DNA from: Streptomyces massasporeus
Lineage (GTDB): Bacteria > Actinomycetota > Actinomycetes > Streptomycetales > Streptomycetaceae
Reading direction: 5' to 3'
Assembly: GCF_014648995.1 (NCBI RefSeq)
Contig: NZ_BMSE01000009.1
Span: forward strand, 186,001-250,000
DNA: 64,000 nucleotides
The position numbers were made by a program, and so were the translations under genes. This document shows positions 52,331 to 61,253 of this stretch, piece by piece (position 1 is the first letter of the stretch; the number at the start of each line of letters is the position of its first letter). The notes under the pieces are model-generated. The model was not told the origin of the DNA, did not search any database, and worked only from the letters and a program-made list of their open reading frames with translations.

Positions 52331-54321
52331 CCACGACCACCCTCGCCGTCCTCGTCCCCCTCCTTCCGTTCCTCGGCGCCGTCGCCGGCCTGCTCCTCGG
52401 CCGCACGGCACCCGGCTTCGTCCGCCCGCTCGCCGTCCTGCCGACGCTCACCTCCCTGGTGCTCGCCGCACTGGTCGCCGTACGTCAGGGGGGCGGAGCG
52501 GCCGTCGACTCGGCCACGGAACTCACCCCCACCGGCTCGGTGCCGATCGAGCTCGCCCTGCACATCGACGGCTTCGCCGCGCTCGTCGCCGTCCTGGTCG
52601 GCCTGGTCGCCTCCTGCGTGCAGATCTACTCGACGGGCTATCTGCGCGACGACCCGCGCTACCCCTCCTACGCCGCCCTCGTCTCCCTGTTCACCTCCGC
52701 GATGTTCCTGGTCGTCTACTCCGGCGACCTGATCGTGCTGCTCGTCGGCTGGGAAGTCATGGGCATCTGCTCCTACTTCCTGGTCGGCCACTACTGGGAG
52801 ACCCCGGAGGCCCGCGCCGCCTCCCTCAAGGCCTTCCTGGTGACCAAGCTCGGCGACGTCCCCTTCCTCATCGGCCTGTTCGCCCTCGCCACCGATGCCG
52901 GTTCGTTCCGCATCACCCGGATCCTCGGCACCGTCGCGACCGGCGGACTCGACCACCCGACGCTGATCGCCCTGCTGCTCCTCGCCGGTGTGGCGGGCAA
53001 GTCGGCGCAGTTCCCGCTGCATACCTGGCTCCCCGACGCGATGGCGGGCCCGACCCCCGTGTCCGCGCTGATCCATGCCGCGACGATGGTCGCCGCCGGT
53101 GTCTACTTCATCGCCCGGCTCCTTCCGGTCTTCGAGGCCTCCCAAGCCGCGATGGTCGTCCTCGCCGTCATGGCCGCCGTGACGATGACCGGCTCGGCAC
53201 TCGCCGCGCTCGCCCAGGACGACATCAAGCGCGTCCTCGCCTACTCGACGATCGGCCAGCTCGGCTACATGACCGGCGCCCTCGCCGTCGGCGACCGCGG
53301 GGCCGCCGTCTTCCACCTCCTGTCCCACGGCGCCTTCAAGGCGCTGCTGTTCCTCGCGGCCGGCGTGATCATCCACGCCGCCGGGACCAACTCACTCGCC
53401 GCCATGTCCCGCATGCGGAACCTGCGCGACCGCGTCCCCGACGCCTACTGGACGATGACCGTGGCGCTGCTCGCGCTCGCCGCGATCCCGCCGTTCAGCG
53501 GCTTCTTCTCCAAGGAGGCCGTCCTCGGCGTCGCCGAGCACGTCGTCACCGGCCACACCGAGCACGCCCCCGCCGCGGCGGGCTGGATCGTCCTCGTCGC
53601 CGGTCTCGTCGCGGCCGTGCTCACCGCCGCCTACGCGATGCGCCTGTGGCTGCTGGCCTTCCGGGGCCGGGGCATCGAAGCCCCCGACCACGGCCGGCAG
53701 CCGCTGACGATGACCGTCGTGCTGTGGGTGCTGGCCATCCCCTCCTTGGCCCTGGGCGGGTTCGCGTTCCGCCTGCTGCCCGACTGGTTCGACGGCCGCG
53801 ACCTCGGCCCGACCCTGACCACCTCCGTGCTCGGCACGGGCGTGGCCCTGGTCGGCGCCATCGTCACCTACGCCGCTTGGCGGCACACCAGCGCGCTCAC
53901 CGCCCGTGTCCCGCTCGGTGCGGTAGCCGCCCACCCGGAGGGCGACGCCGGCCTGGTCGAGGCGGAGGCCATCGCCACGCACGAGCCGGCCTACGGGGAC
54001 ATCGCCTACGCGCCGGACCCCGCCGACCCGGGACGGCTGCTGCTCGGCCCTCTGCACCGGCACGCCGCGGCCGGCTTCCACCTGGACGCCGTGTACACGG
54101 CCTTCTTCGTCCGGCCGGTCCAGGCCGGAGCGAGCCTCGTCCGGTTCCTCGACCGCGAGGTCGTCGAGACCTACGTCCGCGGCGCGGGTGCGCTGCCCCG
54201 CTGGCTCGGCGCCGCCGTACGACGCGCCCAGACCGGCAACGTCCAGACCTATGTGAGCGCGCTGCTCGCCGGCACCGTCGTCCTCGCGGTCGCCGTCGTC
54301 CTCGCCACCACGGGAGCGTGA
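52327..54321 (+). CDS. nuoL: NADH-quinone oxidoreductase subunit L
   Basis: This is an antiporter-like proton-pumping subunit of 664 residues. GWEVMGICSYFLVGHYWE holds the key Glu of helix 5, AGVAGKSAQFPLHTWLPDAMAGPTPVSAL the Lys of helix 7, and the later DDIKRVLAYSTIGQLGYM is the broken-helix region. The C-terminal long amphipathic-helix region and last helix are present, so the pump module looks complete. GTG start within the GTGA overlap. Confidence 0.95.
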   Translation: MTTTTLAVLVPLLPFLGAVAGLLLGRTAPGFVRPLAVLPTLTSLVLAALVAVRQGGGAAVDSATELTPTGSVPIELALHIDGFAALVAVLVGLVASCVQIYSTGYLRDDPRYPSYAALVSLFTSAMFLVVYSGDLIVLLVGWEVMGICSYFLVGHYWETPEARAASLKAFLVTKLGDVPFLIGLFALATDAGSFRITRILGTVATGGLDHPTLIALLLLAGVAGKSAQFPLHTWLPDAMAGPTPVSALIHAATMVAAGVYFIARLLPVFEASQAAMVVLAVMAAVTMTGSALAALAQDDIKRVLAYSTIGQLGYMTGALAVGDRGAAVFHLLSHGAFKALLFLAAGVIIHAAGTNSLAAMSRMRNLRDRVPDAYWTMTVALLALAAIPPFSGFFSKEAVLGVAEHVVTGHTEHAPAAAGWIVLVAGLVAAVLTAAYAMRLWLLAFRGRGIEAPDHGRQPLTMTVVLWVLAIPSLALGGFAFRLLPDWFDGRDLGPTLTTSVLGTGVALVGAIVTYAAWRHTSALTARVPLGAVAAHPEGDAGLVEAEAIATHEPAYGDIAYAPDPADPGRLLLGPLHRHAAAGFHLDAVYTAFFVRPVQAGASLVRFLDREVVETYVRGAGALPRWLGAAVRRAQTGNVQTYVSALLAGTVVLAVAVVLATTGA

Positions 54322-54327
54322 GCAGGC

Positions 54328-55902
54328 GTGATCGATATCAACGAGTCCGTGATGCAGTTCCTTCTGGCGTTCGTCGTCGCCGGGCCGCTCCTCGGCGCGG
54401 CCGCCGCTCTCCTGCCGGCCCCACCCGGACTGAAGGGGAAGTCACCCGAGCAGGCCGTGCTCCGGCACGGCGTCACCGTCACCGGCGCGGTCCTCATCGC
54501 GGCGATCGTCCTCGCGCTCGGCTTCGACCACGACCAGCCGTCGAAAATGCAGGCCGGCACGGACATCAGCTGGATCCCCGCACTCGACGTGCGCATCCAC
54601 CTCGGCATCGACGGCATCTCCCTCCCCCTCCTGGTCCTGACCGCGCTGCTGACCTTCCTCTGCGCGCTCTACTCGTACTTCAAGATGCCCGCGGGGCCGA
54701 CTCCGAAGGCTTTCGTCGCCCTGCTGCTCGTGCTCGAGTCCGGCACGCTCGCCACCTTCGCCGTCCTCGACCTGGTGCTGTTCTTCCTCGCGTTCGAGAT
54801 GGTCCTCATCCCGATGTACTTCCTCATCGCCCGCTGGGGTGGTGAGGGCCGGAGCCAGGCCGCCTGGCGATTCATCCTGTACACGCTGCTCGGCTCCGTG
54901 GTCATGCTGCTCGGCCTGCTCCTGATCGGAATCAAGGCGGGCACGTTCGACATGGTGGCACTCGCCACTGACAACGGCCGGTCGCTGACCACATCCGTGC
55001 AGGTCATCGCCGTTCTGTCGATCGGCATCGGGCTCGCTGTGAAGACGCCGATGTGGCCGTTGCACAGCTGGCTGCCCGACGCCCACACCGCAGCGCCGAC
55101 CGTCGGCTCGGTCCTCCTGGCCGGCGTCCTGCTGAAGATGGGCACGTACGGATTCGTCCGGATCCTGCTGCCCATCGCACCGGACGGGTTCCGCACCTTC
55201 GCGCCCTACCTCGCCGCCCTGGCCGTCGTCGGCATCATCTACGGATCGCTGGCCTGCCTGGCCCTCGCCAAGCAGGGTGCGAAGGGCGACCTCAAGCGCC
55301 TCATCGCCTACTCCTCCGTCGGCCACATGGGCTTCGTCCTGCTCGGCATCGCCACGATGACCCCGACCGGCGTGAACGGCGCCCTGTTCGCCAACATCGC
55401 CCACGGCCTCATCACCGGCCTGCTCTTCTTCCTGGTCGGCGCCCTGAAGGACCGCACCGGCACCACCGACCTCGACACCCTCGCCGAGGAGACCGGAGCC
55501 GCCCTCTACGGCAAGGCGCCGCGCCTCGGAGGCCTGCTCGCCTTCGCCGCCGTCGCCTCGCTGGGCCTGCCCGGGCTGGCCGGCTTCTGGGGCGAGATGC
55601 TGGCCCTGTTCGGCGCGTTCCAGCCGGCGGAGGGACTCAGCCGCCCCGCCTTCCTCACCTTCATGGCGATCGGCGCGTTCGGCACCCTGCTGACGGCCGC
55701 GTACCTGCTGATCGTGGTCCGCCGCGTCTGCATGGGCGCCCTGCCCCAGGACGCCCCGAAACTCACCGACGTGCGCTCCTACGAGTTCGCGGCGTGGACC
55801 CCGCTCGTCGCCCTCACCGTCGTCGCGGGCCTGTGGCCCAAGGCACTCCTCGGCCTGAGCGACCCGGCCGTCCAGCAGCTCCTCGCAGGAGGCACCCGAT
55901 GA
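54328..55902 (+). CDS. nuoM: NADH-quinone oxidoreductase subunit M
   Basis: This is the second antiporter-like subunit, of 524 residues. FLAFEMVLIPMYFLIARWG carries the essential Glu, GLAVKTPMWPLHSWLPDAHTAAPTVGSVLLAG the Lys, and GDLKRLIAYSSVGHMGFVLLG the second half-channel. The first 85 residues contain a helix and a loop before the common core. GTG 54328 lies 6 bp after nuoL. The stop overlaps nuoN (ATGA). Confidence 0.95.
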   Translation: MIDINESVMQFLLAFVVAGPLLGAAAALLPAPPGLKGKSPEQAVLRHGVTVTGAVLIAAIVLALGFDHDQPSKMQAGTDISWIPALDVRIHLGIDGISLPLLVLTALLTFLCALYSYFKMPAGPTPKAFVALLLVLESGTLATFAVLDLVLFFLAFEMVLIPMYFLIARWGGEGRSQAAWRFILYTLLGSVVMLLGLLLIGIKAGTFDMVALATDNGRSLTTSVQVIAVLSIGIGLAVKTPMWPLHSWLPDAHTAAPTVGSVLLAGVLLKMGTYGFVRILLPIAPDGFRTFAPYLAALAVVGIIYGSLACLALAKQGAKGDLKRLIAYSSVGHMGFVLLGIATMTPTGVNGALFANIAHGLITGLLFFLVGALKDRTGTTDLDTLAEETGAALYGKAPRLGGLLAFAAVASLGLPGLAGFWGEMLALFGAFQPAEGLSRPAFLTFMAIGAFGTLLTAAYLLIVVRRVCMGALPQDAPKLTDVRSYEFAAWTPLVALTVVAGLWPKALLGLSDPAVQQLLAGGTR

Positions 55903-57422
55903 GCTCCCCGGCCCAGCCCCTGGCCGCCTCGCTGGTCCAGTCCGTCGACTGGCTCGCGATCGCCCCGCCCACCATCGTGGCGGTCGTCGGACTCGCCGTC
56001 CTGGTCGCCGACCTGTTCGTAGCCGAGCACCGCAAGGCACTGCTCGGCTGGACGTCGGTGGCGGGCCTGGCCGCCGCCACGGCGATGCTCCTGCCCCTCC
56101 TGGACGGCGACCGCAGCACCTTCTGCCTGACCGGCGACGCCGCCGCATGCAGCTACACGGCCGACCGCTTCACCCTGGTCATCCAGTTCCTGGTCCTCGG
56201 TGGCGCCCTCCTCGCCGCCCTCCTGTCGGTCACCGCCCTGAAGGACGCCCGCAGGGAGCTCCCCGAAGGCGAGTACTGGTTCCTGCTGCTGTCCTCCGCG
56301 GCCGGCGCCGCCCTCCTGCCCGCCTCCCGCGACCTCGCGACCCTGATCGTCGCCCTGGAGGTCGCGTCCCTGCCCGCCTTCGCGCTGGTCGGCCTCAAGT
56401 ACGGCGACCGGAAGTCCTCCGAGGCGGCGCTGAAGTTCTTCCTGTCCTCGGTCACCGCGACAGCGGTCAGCCTGATGGGCATCAGCTTCGTGTACGCCAC
56501 CACGGGGACCCTGTACCTCACCCAGGTCGCCGACCGTATCCAGGACGTCGACGGGCAGTTCCACACGCTCGCCCAGACCGGAGTCGTCCTCACCCTCGTC
56601 GGATTCGCCTTCAAGACGGCCGCCGTGCCCTTCCACTTCTGGGTGCCCGACACCTATGTGGGCGCGCCCCTGCCGATCGCGGCCTACCTGTCGGTCATCG
56701 GCAAAGCGGTCGGCTTCAGCGGCCTGATCCTCGTCACCGTCGTGGCCCTCCCGTCGTACGCCGACGTGTGGGGCCCCGCACTGGCGGTCCTGGCCGCGCT
56801 CACCATGACCGTGGGCAACGCCGGAGCCCTGCGCCAGCAGGCCACGCGCGCGTACAGCGCGGTACGCCTGCTCGCCTGGTCCTCCGTCGGCCAGGCCGGC
56901 TACCTCCTGGTGCCGATCGCCGCCGCCGCGTACTCCGGGGACGCCGAGAAGTCGATCGGCTCCACCGTCGCCTACGCCCTGATGTACGGCGCCGTGAACC
57001 TCGGCGCCTTCGCCGTGGCCGCGCTCGTCGGCAGGACGAAGGTCCTCAACCGGGTCGCCGACTACCGCGGCCTGTACGCCTCCAGCCCCTTGTCCGCGCT
57101 GCTCCTGGCGTTCTTCCTCCTGTGCCTCGCAGGGCTGCCGCCGGGCATCATCGGCCTCTTCGCCAAGGTCACCGTCTTCTCGGCGGCCGTCGACGCCGGC
57201 CTCGGCTGGCTGGCCGTGGTCATGGCCGTCAACGTCGTCATCGCGCTCTTCTACTACCTCCAGTGGACGGCCCTGCTCTTCCGCGCCCCTGAGGGTGAAC
57301 CCGAGAAGCACCGCGTTCCCGGCCCGGTCACCGCCGCGATCGCCCTGACCGGCGTCCTCGGCATCGCCCTGTCCGGCGCACCCCAGCTGGTCCTGCGCTT
57401 CACCGACACCGGGCTCTTCTGA
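55899..57422 (+). CDS. nuoN: NADH-quinone oxidoreductase subunit N
   Basis: This is the third antiporter-like subunit, of 507 residues. ATLIVALEVASLPAFALVGLKYG carries Glu, and VGFAFKTAAVPFHFWVPDTYVGAPLP carries the Lys pair region. AVRLLAWSSVGQAGYLLVPIA is the second discontinuous helix. The ATG overlaps the nuoM stop. The last codons and stop are part of a 25-bp tandem repeat that runs into the intergenic region. Confidence 0.95.
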   Translation: MSSPAQPLAASLVQSVDWLAIAPPTIVAVVGLAVLVADLFVAEHRKALLGWTSVAGLAAATAMLLPLLDGDRSTFCLTGDAAACSYTADRFTLVIQFLVLGGALLAALLSVTALKDARRELPEGEYWFLLLSSAAGAALLPASRDLATLIVALEVASLPAFALVGLKYGDRKSSEAALKFFLSSVTATAVSLMGISFVYATTGTLYLTQVADRIQDVDGQFHTLAQTGVVLTLVGFAFKTAAVPFHFWVPDTYVGAPLPIAAYLSVIGKAVGFSGLILVTVVALPSYADVWGPALAVLAALTMTVGNAGALRQQATRAYSAVRLLAWSSVGQAGYLLVPIAAAAYSGDAEKSIGSTVAYALMYGAVNLGAFAVAALVGRTKVLNRVADYRGLYASSPLSALLLAFFLLCLAGLPPGIIGLFAKVTVFSAAVDAGLGWLAVVMAVNVVIALFYYLQWTALLFRAPEGEPEKHRVPGPVTAAIALTGVLGIALSGAPQLVLRFTDTGLF

Positions 57423-57520
57423 ACAGTCCGACGCCGGGCTCTTCCGAAACAGACCGACACCGGTCTTCCTGCAACAGCCCGGCACCGGGCCCTCTGCAAC
57501 AGACCGGGCTCTTCGAAAAC
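57403..57520. repeat. 25-26-bp tandem repeat spanning the nuoN stop codon
   Basis: Units begin at 57403, 57428, 57454, 57479 and 57504 with the pattern ccgacaccgggctcttctg followed by aacag. The first overlaps the last eight codons of nuoN, the rest are intergenic and degenerate, and the fifth is partial. Confidence 0.85.
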
Positions 57521-57748
57521 CGGCCGCTAACACCGCGCGCGTGGGGCACTCGCCCTCACGCGCGCGTGCCGCTGCCCGGCGCCGTCACCCGGACGGTCCA
57601 CACCCGCCGCCGCACGCGCCAGGGAACTAGAGCCTCCCGCCTGGCGTTGACCAGTACGGGAAGGTCCACTGGACGTGAGACGCGGCACCAGTGGCACCGC
57701 AGACACAGCAAGCGAGGGTCCCCTGCCGCACCACTAGGAGGGCGTACC
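57423..57748. other. intergenic region nuoN-htpX
   Basis: The first 100 bp are the tandem repeat, followed by the strong hairpin at 57535-57565. The remaining 180 bp should hold the htpX promoter. I see no clear -35/-10 pair and no gene. Confidence 0.75.
57535..57565 (+). terminator. terminator of the nuo operon
   Basis: A perfect 9-bp GC stem (gcgcgcgtg / cacgcgcgc) is extended by ggg/ccc with a one-base bulge around a cactcg loop. It lies about 110 bp after the nuoN stop, beyond the tandem repeat. Confidence 0.7.
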
Positions 57749-58612
57749 GTGCACCGCCGGCACAACGGGCTCAGGACAGCGATCCTCCTGGGAGGACTGT
57801 CCGCACTCATCATCGTCATCGGCAGCTTCTTCGGCCGCATGGGGCTCGTCATCGCCGTTCTGGTAGCACTGGCCACCAACGCCTACGCGTACTGGAACAG
57901 CGACAAGCTGGCACTGCGCGCCATGCGAGCCCGTCCGGTGAGCGAGTTCGAGGCCCCGGCGCTCTACCGCATGGTCCGCGAGCTCTCCACCCAGGCCCGC
58001 CAGCCCATGCCGCGCCTGTACATCTCCCCGACGGAGGCACCCAACGCCTTCGCCACGGGGCGCAACCCGCGCAATGCCGCCGTGTGCTGCACCGACGGCA
58101 TCCTGCGCCTGCTGGACGAGCGCGAGCTGCGCGGCGTCATCGGCCACGAACTCAGCCACGTCTACAACCGGGACATCCTCATCTCGTCCGTCGCAGGCGC
58201 CCTCGCCTCCGTCATCATGTTCCTGGTCAACTTCGCCTGGCTGATCCCCATCGGACGCTCGGACGACGATGACGGCCCCGGCCTGCTCGGCATGCTGCTG
58301 ATCATGATCTTGGGCCCGCTTGCCGCCTCGCTCATCCAACTGGCCATCAGCCGCTCCCGGGAATACCAGGCGGACGCCTCCGGCGCCCAGCTCACCGGCG
58401 ACCCGCTCGCCCTCGCCAGCGCTCTGCGCAAGCTCGAACTGGGCACGAAACAGCTCCCGCTGCCGCCCGAGCCGCGCATCGAGACCGCCAGCCACATGAT
58501 GATCGCCAACCCGTTTCGGCCCGGTCAGGGCCTCTCGAAGATGTTCTCCACACACCCGCCGATGGCGGAACGCATCGCCCGGCTCGAGAAGATGGCAGGT
58601 GGGAACCAGTGA
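57749..58612 (+). CDS. htpX: membrane zinc protease HtpX
   Basis: This M48 protease degrades damaged membrane proteins at the cytoplasmic face. Its 287 residues open with two N-terminal helices (LLGGLSALIIVIGSFFGRMGLVI...). The zinc site VIGHELSHVYNRDI is near residue 132, two more helices follow, and SRSREYQADASGA near residue 204 gives the third ligand Glu. A C-terminal FSTHPPMAERIARLEKM is typical. GTG 57749 follows AGGAGGG. The GTGA overlap with the YccF gene indicates co-transcription. Confidence 0.95.
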   Translation: MHRRHNGLRTAILLGGLSALIIVIGSFFGRMGLVIAVLVALATNAYAYWNSDKLALRAMRARPVSEFEAPALYRMVRELSTQARQPMPRLYISPTEAPNAFATGRNPRNAAVCCTDGILRLLDERELRGVIGHELSHVYNRDILISSVAGALASVIMFLVNFAWLIPIGRSDDDDGPGLLGMLLIMILGPLAASLIQLAISRSREYQADASGAQLTGDPLALASALRKLELGTKQLPLPPEPRIETASHMMIANPFRPGQGLSKMFSTHPPMAERIARLEKMAGGNQ

Positions 58613-59001
58613 GGACCATACTCAACGTCATATGGCTCGTCCTGAGCGGCTTCTGGCTGTTCCTCGCCTACATGCTCGCGGGACTGCTGCTCTGCATCAC
58701 GATCATCGGCATCCCGTTCGGTATCGCGGCCTTCCGCATCGGCGTCTACGCCCTGTGGCCCTTCGGGTACACGACGATCGAGCGACGTGACGCGGGCGCG
58801 CCGTCCTGCGTGGGCAACGTGCTGTGGCTGGTCCTCGCGGGCTGGTGGCTCGCCCTCGGCCACATCGCCACCGGCATCGCCCTGTGCGTCACCATCATCG
58901 GCATCCCGTTGGGCATCGCCAACTTCAAGCTCATCCCCGTCTCGTTGCTCCCGCTCGGCCGCGACATCGTGCGGTCGGACGAGCCGTTCGCGGTGCGCTG
59001 A
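58609..59001 (+). CDS. YccF-family inner-membrane protein
   Basis: This is a 130-residue membrane protein made of two homologous halves, each with WLVLSGFWLFLAY or WLVLAGWWLALGH followed by ITIIGIPFGIA / VTIIGIPLGIANF, the YccF domain signature. The function is unknown. It is translationally coupled to htpX (GTGA overlap), which hints at a role in membrane quality control, but this is only context. Confidence 0.9.
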   Translation: MRTILNVIWLVLSGFWLFLAYMLAGLLLCITIIGIPFGIAAFRIGVYALWPFGYTTIERRDAGAPSCVGNVLWLVLAGWWLALGHIATGIALCVTIIGIPLGIANFKLIPVSLLPLGRDIVRSDEPFAVR

Positions 59002-59355
59002 CGGAAGGGCCGCAGGCCCGTCGACGACGTCCCCACTTTCCACAGGCCCGGGGTTATCCACAGGCCCGCCCGGTTGTCGGCGGCGACCCGCATGATGAAC
59101 CCATGACCGCAACCGAGCAGTTGCCGACCCGTATGACGGCCAAGACCCACAACACTCGCCCGCAGGCCACCACTTCGCGCTCCGCATCGGCTGCCTCGGT
59201 GAAAGGCGCCAAGAGAGCCAGGCCACGCGGCTTGGAGGAACCCGGTTCACCCGGTTCGAGAGGCTCCTGAACGCCTGGCCTGGCCTACCTGGCTGACTCC
59301 GGCCCGGCTCGGCCCACCCGGCCCACCACGGCCCGTAGCGGAGGGGACACCGCCC
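59002..59355. other. intergenic region with a DnaA box and a possible short ORF
   Basis: This 354-bp gap lies between convergent genes. It has a gggcc-gca-ggccc mini-hairpin (59008-59020), tttccacagg, and an exact DnaA box ttatccaca (59054-59062). A 55-codon ORF from ATG 59103 to 59270 (MTATEQLPTRMTAKTHNTRP) has no clear ribosome site and is basic and Ser/Arg-rich; it may be a small protein or chance. Confidence 0.6.
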
Positions 59356-60612
59356 CTACCCCCGCCCCGCCCCGGCTCTCATCCACCTTCGCACGACGTA
59401 CGCGACCGCGCCCACCACCAGCACCCCGGCGCCCACCACCACCGACACCCCGGGCAGCGAGAACGCCAGCACCACACACCCGACCAGCCCCACCACCGGC
59501 ACCAGCCGCGCCGCCGACGCCGAAGACAGCGTCCAAGCCGACGCATTGGCCACGGCGTAGTACGCAAGCACACCGAAGGAGGAGAACCCGATCGCGCCCC
59601 GCACGTCCACCGTGGCGGCCAGGACCGCGACCACCGCACCCACGGCCAGCTCCGCCCGGTGCGGCACCTGGAACCGCGGATGCACGGCGGCCAGCGCCCC
59701 CGGCAGATGCCGGTCCCGCGCCATGGCCAGCGTCGTCCGCGAGACCCCGAGGATCAGCGCGAGCAGCGATCCCATCGCGGCCACGGCCGCACCGACCCGC
59801 ACCACCGGCACCAGCGAGGGCACTCCGGCCGCCCGCACCGCGTCGGCCAGCGGCGCCGTCGCATTCCCGAGACCGCCCGACCCGAGTACCGAAAGGACAG
59901 CCACCGCCACACACGCGTACACCACCAGCGTGATGCCCAGCGCCAGTGGGATCGCGCGCGGAATGGCGCGCGCGGGATCCCGCACCTCCTCGCCGAGCGT
60001 CGCGATCCGGGCGTACCCGGCGAAGGCGAAGAACAGCAGACCGGCCGCCTGCAGCACCCCATACGCCCCGCCCGAGGCCCCGATGCCCAGCCGCCTGGCA
60101 TCGGCCTCACCCGACACCAGACACGCAACCACCACGGAAGCGAGGAGAGCCAGGACCAGCGCCACGATCACCCGCGTCAGCCACGCGGACTTCTGGACAC
60201 CGCCGTAGTTCACCGCGGTCAGTGCCACCACGGCCGCGACTGCCACCGCGTGCGCCTGCTCCGGCCAGACGTACGTGCCCACGGTGAGCGCCATCGCCGC
60301 ACAGGAGGCCGTCTTCCCGACCACGAACGACCAGCCGGCGAGATGCCCCCAGAACTCCCCGAGCCGCTCCCGCCCGTACACATAGGTGCCGCCCGAGGCC
60401 GGATACAGGACGGCGAGGCGAGCCGACGACATGGCGTTGCAGTACGCGACCACAGCGGCGACGGCGAGCCCGAGGAGCAGCCCGGATCCGGCAGCGTGCG
60501 CGGCCGGTGCGAGAGCGGCGAAGATCCCGGCCCCCACCATCGAGCCGAGTCCGATGACGACGGCGTCACCCATGCCGAGAGTGCGGCGCAGTCCGGGACC
60601 GGAGGCTCTCAT
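59356..60612 (-). CDS. APC-family amino-acid permease
   Basis: This is a secondary transporter of amino acids or polyamines with about 12 membrane segments. The first helix has the substrate-binding break VIGLGSMVGAGIFAALAPAA (GSMVGAGIF). Helix 6 has LLFFAFAGYARIATLGEEVR, and the EEVRDPARAIPRAI loop is diagnostic. The product is 418 residues. ATG 60612 was chosen because the family N-terminus (LRRTLGMGDAVVIGLGS) starts just after it; the frame is open to 60759. Substrate not predictable. The gene is transcribed alone. Confidence 0.92.
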   Translation of the reverse strand: MRASGPGLRRTLGMGDAVVIGLGSMVGAGIFAALAPAAHAAGSGLLLGLAVAAVVAYCNAMSSARLAVLYPASGGTYVYGRERLGEFWGHLAGWSFVVGKTASCAAMALTVGTYVWPEQAHAVAVAAVVALTAVNYGGVQKSAWLTRVIVALVLALLASVVVACLVSGEADARRLGIGASGGAYGVLQAAGLLFFAFAGYARIATLGEEVRDPARAIPRAIPLALGITLVVYACVAVAVLSVLGSGGLGNATAPLADAVRAAGVPSLVPVVRVGAAVAAMGSLLALILGVSRTTLAMARDRHLPGALAAVHPRFQVPHRAELAVGAVVAVLAATVDVRGAIGFSSFGVLAYYAVANASAWTLSSASAARLVPVVGLVGCVVLAFSLPGVSVVVGAGVLVVGAVAYVVRRWMRAGAGRG

Positions 60613-60805
60613 GCGTCGCACCCTACTGATCAGTGCAACCGGTGGATGTGCCCCGCACGTCCTCCCCACCAAGACGGCGTGAACGGCGGGGCAAAGAGGC
60701 CGCGCTCGGGGCGCCCGACGTACGACGCACGGCCCCGGCCTGGCCGAAAGCAAGATCACATGGCCGGGACAGTGCGGGCACAGCGTGAAAGGGCAGGTTC
60801 ACGGC

Positions 60806-61072
60806 ATGACCATCATCAGCTGGATCATCCTGGGACTGTTGGCCGGAGCCATCGCGAAGTTCCTGCTGCCGGGGCGCGACCCGGGCGGTCTCATCGGCAC
60901 GACCCTGATCGGCATCGCGGGCGCGTTCATCGGCGGCTGGATATCGGCTCGCTGGATGGACCACCCCATCACCAAGGGCTTCTACGACGGTGCGACCTGG
61001 GCAGCGGCGATCGGCGGATCGCTGGTGCTGCTGATCGCCTACCGGCTCCTGTTCGGGAACTCCCGCGACTGA
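60806..61072 (+). CDS. GlsB/YeaQ/YmgE-family stress-response membrane protein
   Basis: This small membrane protein of 88 residues has three hydrophobic segments. MTIISWIILGLLAGAIAKFL, then GRDPGGLIGTTLIGIAGAFIGGWI with the glycine zipper of the transglycosylase-associated family, and a last helix AAIGGSLVLLIAYRLLFG. Members are induced by envelope or general stress. The ATG at 60806 gives the family N-terminus; a GTG at 60785 would add seven residues. Confidence 0.9.
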   Translation: MTIISWIILGLLAGAIAKFLLPGRDPGGLIGTTLIGIAGAFIGGWISARWMDHPITKGFYDGATWAAAIGGSLVLLIAYRLLFGNSRD

Positions 61073-61073
61073 G

Positions 61074-61151
61074 CGCGCCACCGACTGGTCGCCCCACCGG
61101 CCGACCGCGCCACCGACTGGTCGCGCAATCGACTGACCGCGCCACCGACGA
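61074..61151. repeat. 32-bp tandem repeat downstream of the YeaQ-type gene
   Basis: The unit gcgccaccgactggtcgc plus about 14 bp occurs two and a half times with small differences, right after the stop codon and before the terminator. Confidence 0.75.
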
Positions 61152-61186
61152 CAGCCGGCAGTCGAAGGCCGGAAGCCGGCAGCCGA

Positions 61187-61217
61187 GAAGGGTGGGCACC
61201 GGCGGCGCCCACCCTTC
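61187..61217. terminator. bidirectional terminator between YeaQ-type gene and yajQ
   Basis: A perfect 11-bp stem (gaagggtgggc / gcccacccttc) with a 9-nt loop lies between the convergent genes. The stem flanks give an A-rich to T-rich polarity in both directions. Confidence 0.82.
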
Positions 61218-61253
61218 CTCGTATCAGTGCGGGCGTAAGCCCGAGGGCCGGAC

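Noticed and set aside
59103..59270. 55-codon gene
   Set aside because: It has no clear ribosome site, composition is like random GC-rich DNA, and no family was recognised. It is kept only as a note in the intergenic entry.
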